Virus record (IMG/VR): IMGVR_UViG_3300030380_003009
Location: 1 to 44,335 of that record
DNA from: a virus
DNA: 44,335 nt
Strand: one strand, 5' to 3'
Shown here: positions 25,339 through 35,600 of the stretch, in pieces
Layout: each line of letters starts with the position of its first letter
Numbering within the stretch: the first letter of the stretch is position 1
Notes under the pieces: generated by a model
What the model saw: only the letters and a program-made list of their open reading frames with translations
The model's database searches: none
Told to the model about the DNA's origin: nothing
Translations under genes and position numbers: made by a program

Positions 25339-25651
25339 AATACGTGGTAACAACCTAGAACGTGAGATTGTTAACGCAGCTAAAGAGGAAGGGCTCTCTG
25401 CAAAGAGGGCCTATGCCTCTGATGGTAGGTCACTAGGATTTAGTGAAGTCGTTGATTGTCTTGTTGAGGATTGGACCATACAAGCAAAACGTAGAAAGAA
25501 AATAGCACAATGGCTATATCCAGATTATCATGGCGATGATGTAGATGCGGTGGTAACAAGGATGGATAGAAAAGAAGCGTTAATTATAATGCCTCTTGGA
25601 AAATGGATAAAAATGATGAAGGAGATAAAAGATGGCGAAAGTAAATCTTAG
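25322..25651 (+). CDS. Holliday junction resolvase-like nuclease
   Basis: 109 residues, the size of archaeal Hjc-type resolvases. The pattern NNLEREIVNAAKEEG (10-24), ASDGRSLG (32-39), VVDCLV (43-48) and IQAKRR (53-58) follows the E...S...D...[EQ]xK layout of the PD-(D/E)XK resolvase fold; Gln stands where Glu is usual (Q54, K56). It would resolve branched DNA before packaging. GAGG precedes the ATG, and it overlaps both neighbours. Confidence 0.7.
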   Translation: MAHRNKIRGNNLEREIVNAAKEEGLSAKRAYASDGRSLGFSEVVDCLVEDWTIQAKRRKKIAQWLYPDYHGDDVDAVVTRMDRKEALIIMPLGKWIKMMKEIKDGESKS

Positions 25652-25865
25652 TAAAGAAGAAGTAGGACAAGTGTTAAGTGCTTTGGCTAATCTAATTACT
25701 ATAAAACATAGGTATAGAGATATACATTTAGATGTTAACATAGAAATGATTAGAGAAGTATTACGCAAATTAGAAAGTCCTTTTATGGAAAGAGAAAATA
25801 AAATTATAAGAGGATTAGAAGATAAACAACCTAGAATAGGGAATTGTGAGTGTTGTGATGACTAA
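25632..25865 (+). CDS. Hypothetical small protein
   Basis: 77 residues, charged and helical, with a Cys-rich end (NCECCDD). The CxCC tail could bind metal. It has GGAG 10 bp before ATG and overlaps the nuclease gene. Function unknown. Confidence 0.5.
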   Translation: MAKVNLSKEEVGQVLSALANLITIKHRYRDIHLDVNIEMIREVLRKLESPFMERENKIIRGLEDKQPRIGNCECCDD

Positions 25866-25998
25866 GTTTAATAAAGAAGAACTTTTAATATTAAGGTCAG
25901 CATTACTTAACTTTAAGAAAGCACCATGGGTATCACCAGGTGAACAAAAGATAATTAAAACAATGCTAGAAAAAATACATAAACTATTTGAAGAATAA
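25858..25998 (+). CDS. Very small hypothetical protein
   Basis: 46 codons (MTKFNKEELLILRSALLNF...). It overlaps the previous gene by 8 bp and ends right before a structured intercistronic element. It looks helical. No family recognised. Confidence 0.45.
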   Translation: MTKFNKEELLILRSALLNFKKAPWVSPGEQKIIKTMLEKIHKLFEE

Positions 25999-26000
25999 TA

Positions 26001-26126
26001 ATTATTCCCCCTCAACTATTAACACGCTTTGAAGGAAGCGGGTGGTGAAAATCCATCTTACCTTTAAAAGCAAATACATCTTGGTTGGCACTGAATGTAT
26101 AATATATTAACCAGAGGGGGAATAGT
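26001..26126 (+). ncRNA. Closed multibranch RNA with predicted pseudoknot before GroES
   Basis: A 13-bp closing stem (26001-26013 with 26114-26126, one T.G position) encloses CGCTT/AAGCG (26025-26029/26036-26040) and GGTGG/CCATC (26041-26045/26053-26057). A crossing pair follows: ATACAT/ATGTAT (26074-26079/26095-26100) and TGGTTGG/TTAACCA (26082-26088/26107-26113), with linkers of 2, 6 and 6 bases. The second crossing stem abuts the closing stem, so the two could stack. The GroES ribosome site AAGGAG follows at once. Confidence 0.6.
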
Positions 26127-26137
26127 AAGGAGACAAT

Positions 26138-26395
26138 ATGAAACCATTAAGAGATGAAGTTGTGATAAAGCAACAATCTAGAGAAAATAAAACAGAAGCA
26201 GGTATTATTTTAACAACAGATGTAGCAATAAAAGAAAATGTTGGTGAAGTAGTAGCTCTTGGTAGTAAAGCAGAAGAACTAGAAATAGGAGACAAAGTAT
26301 TGTTTGGACCAGGATTTGTAGTTCAAGAAATCAATAAAGAAGAATATTTGATTATGAACACTCAAAATATATTATTGGTATTAGATAATGAATGA
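26138..26395 (+). CDS. groES: Phage GroES-like co-chaperonin
   Basis: 85 residues, slightly short for GroES. MKPLRDEVVIK matches the GroES start, residues about 15-30 form the mobile loop with an IIL tripeptide (23-25) that binds GroEL, and VGEVVALG, IGDKVLFGPGF and YLIMNTQNILLVL follow the family pattern. It would cap the host GroEL and help fold the phage capsid protein, as T4 gp31 does. No GroEL gene is present. It lies under a structured leader with a strong AAGGAG. Confidence 0.88.
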   Translation: MKPLRDEVVIKQQSRENKTEAGIILTTDVAIKENVGEVVALGSKAEELEIGDKVLFGPGFVVQEINKEEYLIMNTQNILLVLDNE

Positions 26396-26528
26396 TGAAA
26401 AAACGTGGAGTTTAACTAAAGAATATGAGTTAAATAAAAATAACTACATATTTACAGATAAATTTCCATTAAAACGTATATTATCTGATTTATCTAAAGA
26501 AAATGATAAATTAAAGAAAAAAAGATAA
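26388..26528 (+). CDS. Very small hypothetical protein, end of early arm
   Basis: 46 codons (MNDEKTWSLTKEYELNKNN...), charged, Lys-rich at the end. It overlaps GroES by 8 bp and is the last plus-strand gene before the convergence with the left-facing arm. No family recognised. Confidence 0.45.
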   Translation: MNDEKTWSLTKEYELNKNNYIFTDKFPLKRILSDLSKENDKLKKKR

Positions 26529-26605
26529 CGAGAATAGGGCTATATGGCGATAAAATATAATTTTGGTATAAACTATCGTCACTCCTTTTATAGTCCTATA
26601 TCGTT
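26527..26605. terminator. Extended hairpin at convergent gene ends
   Basis: Three helices stack: AACGA/TCGTT (26527-26531/26601-26605), ATAGGGCTAT/ATAGTCCTAT (26534-26543/26590-26599, one G.T) and GGCGATA/TATCGTC (26546-26552/26574-26580, one G.T). It lies at the 3' end of the right arm, facing the incoming left-facing giant gene. No strong T-run is seen on either strand. It may be a weak two-way terminator, a read-through barrier, or a stable RNA end. Confidence 0.55.
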
Positions 26606-26606
26606 T

Positions 26607-26652
26607 GAATTAGAGGCTTAAACCTATATTAATGGTATATTTAATCTAATTC
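26607..26652 (-). terminator. Hairpin at the 3' end of the giant gene
   Basis: GAATTAGA (26607-26614) pairs with TCTAATTC (26645-26652) over 8 perfect bases, and the 3' half overlaps the last codons and stop of the giant gene. AGG/CCT (26614-26616/26623-26625) can form a small inner stem. It could end or protect the left-facing transcript. It has no T-run. Confidence 0.45.
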
Positions 26653-29600
26653 TGTGTTTTCTTCTTCGTCTAATACTTGATTATACCTAGAAATCATATC
26701 TCTAGTGTAAGAATGTATCTGATGTTGTGGAATACCAGTCATGAAGTCTATAAACATAGCTGGAGACTTAGCAGTTCTTGAGGCATCTCTTGCTAATCTA
26801 CCAAATGGGAAATATGTATATAACTGATAATTATAAAAATCTTCCCAGTTCCCATTTACAATACTAGTTACTGGTGATAAAACAAAACGACCAATAGGTG
26901 GTGTTACAATACTTAATGGTGCTAATGCAGGTATAGGATATTGACTAAAGAATGCTCTATCTCTTGCTTTTTCATCACCAAAGATTAATGATGCTGTATC
27001 TTGCATCCAGGACATAGGTGGTGATAATGCATATTCAAATATACTTGCAACAAAAATGTTTGCTAATGATAATGCCATTATATCTGCAGTAAACTGACGT
27101 TGTGCTTTTTGCGTAGATAAACCACCTGCCCAAGCTTCATATCCTGCACCTTTATAAATTTTTATTCTTCTTCTAATACTGTTCCATGCATAAGGATGAA
27201 AACGTGTCATAACTCTACCTAATGATGTATTACTAAAGTTTGGTCTTTCTGCAGCATGATAAATAAACTGAGATGCTTTAACACCTTTACTCGCATAGTT
27301 TAATAACATTGGGTCATTAAATGCTAAGTCTACACCCATATCTCTAATAAATAAATTTCTACCTTGTATATAATTTGCTAACCAAGTTGTAGTACGTAAT
27401 AACATTTCAGAACGTTTCATAAAAAATGCACCACCCTCAACAAGTCTATCAGCAATACCAAATTCTTTTGCTACTTCTCTTAGAGTCTGTTTTTGGACTT
27501 TATTATAGTTTGCTTCGTTTTCTAATCTAAGTGTTCCATCTTTTATTTGTCCATTAAGTCTTCTAGCTACTTCATTTAAAAAACGTTTGCTATTAATACG
27601 TGATAATCTACTAGAATAAAATGCTTCTTGTACAAACATATCTTCAAATACACCAAGCTCTGCTAAAAATTTATTAATATCTTCTCTTGATTTTATATTG
27701 TTTTTGACACGTTGTCCTTTAGAGTTTACTGAAAAATAACTTGCTTTTGGAAATGCATTAGATAATAACCAAGATGTTGATGTTGCTTGCCTAAATGCTT
27801 CCCAACCTACGTCAGATATAGTATTAGTAAAACCACCATAAAAATTCGTAATAGCTGTTTTAGGGTGTGATAGCAAAGATAACATTTCAAACTTTCCTTC
27901 TAAAGTACTAAAGTTTTTGAATTTATTTGATAAGTAAAGTCTTCTTGCTTTACCAGACTTAGGTGCATTCTTAAATAAATTACCACCAAATGCATCATTA
28001 AAACGTTCTGCAACTCCTACTAGTGCTTCATCACTAAAGACTTGATATGCAGTACCAAATCTATTTATTTTATTCACATTTTTATTTTGTGCTAATTTTT
28101 TAAAGTTCTCTTTTAGTGCTTGTTTAGTAAGTTCTGGTCCCATTTCTGATTTACCAGGTTTTTGTATTTCTTGTAAAATCTTATATTGCTGCAATGCTGT
28201 CAAACCTAATTGTTCATTCATATCTTCTATAAATCTTTTTTCTACATTAGTTGCTTTCATCTTCACTACATCTAAATCAGATTCAATATATCTGTTAATA
28301 ATATCTAATTCTTTTTGTTTAATACCATGTAAATCAAAATTACGTAATGATGGATATCCTGCTATATTATTATGTGCATCTCTCATGTATGCTGCCCAGT
28401 TTTCTGTAAACTCACCAAATGGTTTTTCTTTTTCAAACCTTCTAATATTGTTATCTACTCTAATATTACGCACAACATCAATATAGTTTCTATATACTGA
28501 ACCCATATACATATCTAATGCATTGACACTTGTATCGTAAAAAGGCATAAAGTCTGAACTTCTTGATTTTAAATTACCAGCTGTTTGTTGTATCCAGTTC
28601 TGTGGTCTAGTGCTTAATATAGCTGAGTTAGATACTTCAGATGCTGCAAGGTCTCCATTTAGTCCAGTCAATCTCATTCTATCTAACATTTGTCTACGTG
28701 CTTCTACTGCTAATTCTCTTGCTGCAGGAAACTGTATTAATCCTGTTTCAACCTGTCTTCTTAAATTACCAGGTAAGTTTTTAACATTTTTAATAGTACC
28801 TCTATATGTTTCTAAATTTGTTTCTACCCAATCTCTTAATTCAGGCCAATTACTTTTAATATTGTAATGACCTAGTTGTGGAAAGTAATCTCTTACCATA
28901 CCATCTGGTGATTCAAATCTACCAATAGATATAGATTGCTCATAAGGATATACTTCTTCTAAAAACTTTCTATATTTTTTTACTAATTCTACTTGTGATG
29001 TATTTAGTTTTTGTAAGTTTAACTTTGGATACTTTTCTAGAATCATATCATTAATACCTTTTTGGTATTCAATGTATCTAGCATCTGTTAAAGAAAACAT
29101 TTTGTTTACAATATTGAGAGGGTCTAATACTTCTGTCTTCAAAAGTTCTTTGTATAAAACATCAACCTTTGTCATATCACTTAGATTGCCATTTTTATCT
29201 AATAATAATTTATTAAGTTCTTGTACTTCAAATCCAGGTTCACCTTCTTTTATTTCTGTTTCAGGTTTAAATTCATTTATTTTTTTACCTTCCTTTATTA
29301 AAATATCTTTTAAAAGAGGATGTTTACTTACAATAATATCATTTTTAACTGTAGTCAATAAATCTGTAATAGATTTATCTATACGATTAAACAGTTGTTG
29401 TGGTCCAACTTTTTCAAATGCACCTTCTTTTTCACCGACTAATTCATATATTGTATTTTCTTTTTCTAATTTTTTAAGTACTTCTTGAGATTTTTTAAAT
29501 TCAGAGTATACATATTCTTCAGCATTGTTTAGTTTATCAACACCTTTTTCATTTATCTTTTCTTGGATATCATATAAACGCATTTGCTTTTCATACACTA

Positions 29601-32600
29601 CTGCACTAAATATAGCATCAAAATCACCACGTTGTATGTTAGCATCTTCTTTATTTAAAAACTTAAACTCTTCTTGCATACGTGATTGTATTACAACTTT
29701 TAATCTGTTATCTAATCTGTGAAAAAATCTAGCAGCTTCTAGGTTTTTAGTTAATGTAGTAGTTGGTACCTTTAAACTTACTTTAGCAACATTACCATTT
29801 TTATCTGTAACCATAACATCTACTAATCGTTTTTGTATATCTGCACGCATTGCTTTTTCTGCTTGTCCAAAAAACATCATGTGATGCCTACCTTTTGGAC
29901 CATCTACTTTTTTACTTTTCTCTATTTGTTTGAATATACTACCTTCTGCACCCATCAAGTCTTGTAAATATTTATTAAATAACTTTAAGTCATTTAAACT
30001 TACTTCATTTACTTTACCAGGTTTACTTAAAAAGTTTTGTTGAAACTCTAAAAACATATTACCAATATAGTCTGCGTATCCAGGCCTATCTTTAATAATT
30101 TCTATAGTCTTTAAAAATTCCATATCAATAGGATTTATCTCTTTTTTAGATAATATATCCATTTTTGTTTTTTCTAAATCTATTTTAACACCTTCAACTG
30201 CAGGCATACTTTCTGCAAGGTCTGTAATAGTTTGTTCTATTTGGTCTGCTTTACTTGTTTTTTCTTTTTCAATAACTTTTTTTACGCCCTCAGCTTCTTT
30301 TACTGCATCAGGTGTTTCTTCTGATTTAATTTTTTTAGATAATTCAAATACTTTATCCATTTCACCATAAAAAGATTTTATACTACTACCAGCAATCAGT
30401 GGTGATTGATTTAAATTACCAAGTCTTCCACTATATCTCATTAGTTTGCTATTAATTTGACTATATAACTGTTCTAACCTTTGATTTGATTGTTCATTAC
30501 CAAGAATTTCTACTAACTCATTAGCTTCTTGTATTTGTTTTTTAAGTTCTTTTAAATTCTTTTTAGCATATTTCATTTCACCTTTATATGCTTTGCTTTC
30601 ATATGCAGGGTTAGCTAATAAAAAATAGTCATACAACCTATTTAAATCGTTAGTAAACTTTGTAGTTAGTTTTTTACCTTGACCTAAATCTCTAATAGCT
30701 GATGCTATTTCTTGTTTATGTAAAAAAATAAATTTATTAATATTGTTAGTACCTTTATCTTTTAATTGTTTTGAAGCCTCGTAAGTATCTTGTTTTATTT
30801 CATATGTTTTTTGTGCAATATCTCTAACAATTCTTGTAGCTTTTTCTTGACTTAAACCATTTCTCATAAAAGTTTGAATCATTGTTTCTGCTTCTTTTAA
30901 AGCTAATCTCATACCTACTACTTCTTGTGCTTTATTGTATACCCAAGCATCAGATTCATACATCTTTTCAAACTCTTTAGGTGAATACATCAACTTCATA
31001 GTATTAATCATACCTAATTCTTTTATAAGTGTATTGTCAGCTAATTCCAGATTTAATCTACGTACCATTGTAGCTACATCTTTTTTGTTGTAATATTTAA
31101 ACGGGTCTATTTGTAGTGAAATATTTTTATATTGATGTGCTAATCCTTCAAGAAATCCTTTTCTATGTCCTTCTTTAGAACCAAAAAATTGTAAAAATTC
31201 ATTAGCTCTTTCAGATATATTAGCTAATTCTGCATTAGCTTTATATCCGAATAAACTATCTCTAAAGTTTTTAAATGCTGCATACCCTTCGTATTCTTTC
31301 ATAGAATACCAATCTATTTTTGTATCTGTTTGTTTTCCTTTTACTCTTAAACTAAAATGTTTATTTGCTAATTCTGTTAAAGCTTTTCTAGCATTAGATA
31401 CACTTGAAATTTCTGCAGAATCAGCCATCCAATTAATACCATTGTATACGTCTTTTACAAGTTCATTTAATTTTGTTTTTGGAACTAACTCGAATAAAAC
31501 TATTTTTCTAGTAGGTGAGCCATAATCTTCTCCAATTTTTTCACCTATATCTAGTCTTCCATTATTTCTCATTGCTAAATCATGTAAGGTAATCATATTA
31601 ACACCAGAGTTTACTATTTCACCCATTTGTATTTTACCTTGGTGTGCATTGTATCCTACTTCCAATCTTTTTCTAGGATTAAATAAGTCAGATAGTGTAT
31701 AAGCTTCTCCTGTTTCTACACCATAAATATCTTTACCTATTTTTTTGTCTTTAATATTTATAAATTCATTTTGTTTTTCTAGCTCTTTTTGTATTTCTGG
31801 TTTAGCAAACTCTTTTTTAATTGTTTTGTCTATGCTTTGATATGCGTGTACTGCATCAGCATCTTTGTCAGCACCACCTAAATAATAATCATTATACTCA
31901 TTAGTAAATAATCCAAACCCTTTACGTTTAACAAAACCATTAAAACGTAATACTCTCACCCCTCCATTACCAGATATAGGTGCTCTTGCTATAAGATAGG
32001 TTAATGCTTCTTCTAATGCGTCAAATCGTTTCAAATCTTTTTTTGTTAATACAGACGTTTTGTATTTTTGTAAACGTTGATATTCACGCCATGCTGCATC
32101 CAATGTCATAGGTTTATCTTGACCTTCTACTCTTATTAAATCTTTTTTATGACCTTCAGATAACATGAACTGGTCATTACTAATTCTATTTTCGAAATAT
32201 ATTTCTCTATCATAACCATATAATTTAGCTTTAAATCCATGCTCTACATTAAAACGCACAACTCTAGAAGCCATATAGTTACGTATAGTCTTTTGTATAT
32301 ATGGTTGGAATCGTGGATTAGAAACAAATGTAAATGCACTACCTGACTTTTGTAATAAATCTGTAATCAATCCTGTTCTAATAAAATCTGCACCAGAATC
32401 TATTTCATAAGATTCAAATACACGATAGTCATCATTTCTACCTTTGTTAAATATATCTGTAAGTATTTGTTTTGCAATAGGTTTATCTAAATGATTTTCT
32501 AAAATATCATTAATTAACTTCATAGATACTTTGTCTACATCAAGCTGTGCTACTGTTGTTTTATCTGCGATAGATTTACCAACAAGTTCATTTATTTTAC

Positions 32601-35600
32601 TATCACCACGTTTAGATGCACTTCTTATATTATCTAAAACCCTCCAATATTCTGGACTAAATTGTATGCTAGTATTCTTATCAAATACACCTTTCATAAC
32701 TTTTACATTACCAGATTGTATTTTTTCAAACACATCTACATTAATACCTATTTCATCTGGTCTTACCTTTAATACTTCTGGTGTTTCTGTTGTACCCCAC
32801 TCTTTTGTTTTAGGGTTGTAGTCTAAATCAGCAAACTTAACATTACCTTGAGACTTAACTCCAGTTTTAAATGCAATCATATGAATGTTATTATCTACCA
32901 TATATTTATTTAATTTTTCTGATGGTCTGAATCCACCTACTTTTAATAAAATATTACCTTTACCGTTTCTTGGTCTAATAAATCCTACTGGTTTTACAAA
33001 TCCAATATTAGTATCAAAACCAAACGTCTTCAACACTCTATCCATAACATCATTTCTGAAATATAATACACCATCAGTAGCAGTATTAGCCTTAAACTCT
33101 GGAAATCTTTTTAATACTTCTTTTGATATAGGACCATCTTTTGCAGTAATCATATTAAAGAAACCATCAACTTGTCCTTCTACTCCCTTTTGCATTTTAG
33201 AAACAACTTTATCTATTGCAGTTTTTCCTTGTTTAGTTAAATTTCTAGTACCAATACCAGTATAGTTTTGAGTTGGAGTCGGAGAATAATCAGCCGTTTG
33301 TTTTTCAAACTCTTTACCATTCCATTTATACCAAGTACTATCTTTTTGATTAAATACTTCAACTGGTATTCCTTTATCTATACCCATTTGTACAGCCCAA
33401 CCAGTTCCACCTTTTACTATTTTATTACCAGGTAATAACTCACTAACAGCTAATACCATATCAGAATCTTTAACTTGTAAATAATTTCTTCTTAACAAGG
33501 GTTGTCCAGTAAAACTTCTTTTTAAAGTTTGATTAGCTTTTTTTAAAAATGCATCAACTTCAGGTCCAGCTTCACCTGCTTTAAATTCTTTAATTTTATG
33601 ACCTTGTTTTCTAGCTGCTTCTGCCCATGCTTTATCTGCACCTAAAGCAGCACCTGAATATAAAGTATAATCTAATCCACCTTCAACAACATCAGATAAT
33701 ATACTTTTAAAATCTTTAGCTTCTAATGGTAAATCTAAACCCTGTGCCAATGGTTGATATTTATTCCACTTAACAAGTTCAGTAGTAAATCCATTATTAG
33801 GGTCTACAAATATATCCATTGCAGTTTCTAAATCTTTCTTAGTAAAGTCTCTTTCTAGTAATCCATTACGTCTTAAATCCCATATAATATTACTAGCAGT
33901 TTCTCTTTCAAATCCTTTTTCTGGAATTATGCCATACTTCTTTTGTTTTACAACATTTAACACTTCTTTTACTTGTCCTTTTTTAACACCATGTTGATGT
34001 GCAATCAATGTACCATTGTCTTTATTAGCACCTTGTATATACCAGTTATCACCAAGTTTTTTATTAATATCTTTTAGTATAGTATCTATACCATCTGCTA
34101 TAGTTTTATTTTTACCTTTACTAATTTTTGTTTTACCAAATTGTATTGCTAATGGACTATCTAATGTATAATTACCAGATGCTTCCATTTGTTTTGTTTC
34201 ATAGTTATAATTAAATATTTGTTTTTCTAAATACTGTATTACTTTTCTTACAATACCACCAAACATTTTATTTACTTTATTAGGTGATTGTGGTGTTACT
34301 ACATTGTCTCCATTCTTTGCAATTTCAATACCTTCAGGTCCAATAGATAATGGATTATTAAACTCATCTATTATCATTAATTCTTTATGATTTGCATGAT
34401 ATTTACGTCTATAAAAATAACGTTTGATTAATGGTCCACTGTTATCTATTGTGCCTTTACCAAATACACTATCTATTTCTTTTGTAAATGCCTCTATATC
34501 GTAATTACTTTTTGAAATAGACTTACGTAATAACTGTTGTACTTCTGAACGTAACAACGATGGATTTGATTGCTGTATAATATCTACAACTTCATTATAA
34601 GCACTAGACAATTCAATAGTATCTGTAATATCTTTTTCTATTATCTTTGCTTTTAATACTTCTGTTTCACTTAAATTAATATTAAACTGGTCATTTAAAA
34701 CATTTTCTTGTAATACTTCTTTTTCTTTTGCTATTTCTTTATTGAGTTCTATGCTATCTTTTACTGCTGTTTCAACTTGCTCTTGATTTAAACCAGATTC
34801 TTTTACTTCCTCTAGTTCCATTTGTTTTTTATTAAATTCTTTTAAGCTGTCTTTAGTAAATTCACCTTCTGCTTCTTTTACATTTTCAAATATAACATTA
34901 GCTGCAGTAGTACGTTTTGCATTTATGTAAGTTACTTGTTGGTCATATAATGTTTCTTTATAGTTTTCCCACCATGCTTTATCTTGTGCTTCTAACTCTT
35001 GATATTCTTTTGTTTTCTTTACTTCTTTATCTACTGTTTCAAGATTATCTAATGTACGTACTCTACTCTTTCCATCTTTGTCAAATAATAATCTTCTACG
35101 TTGTATTTCACCTTTACGTGTACCAGACGCACCAAAGAAAAATCCTAATAAATATTCATAAACTACTTCTGGTAATGGTAAGTCTGCTTGTTGTGCAGTA
35201 ATACCAGTATATGCAGAACCTATTGTACCACGCAATGCTACATTGATAGCTTGCATTTGCTCCATAGACATTCTATTAACAGCATTTTTAACAGCATCTT
35301 TACCCAAGCTAGCAGTAGCTGGATTGCTCATTAGTTTAGCTATATCTACATATTGTGCTACACCACCAAATACAGCACCAGCAATAGCACCATGCATACC
35401 TGCTTCTGCCATACCCTTTGGTCCTTCTTTCCACGCACTGACACCAAGACCAATACCAAGGTGTATACCTTGTTCAGCAGTTTCTCTAAATCGTTTAGAA
35501 CCCAATATACCTTTATTAAAAAATCCAGAGGTCAATAAATTATTTTTACCCATAGATGCTTTCATATTATCAACTACAATATCAGCTATTTTCATAGGTA

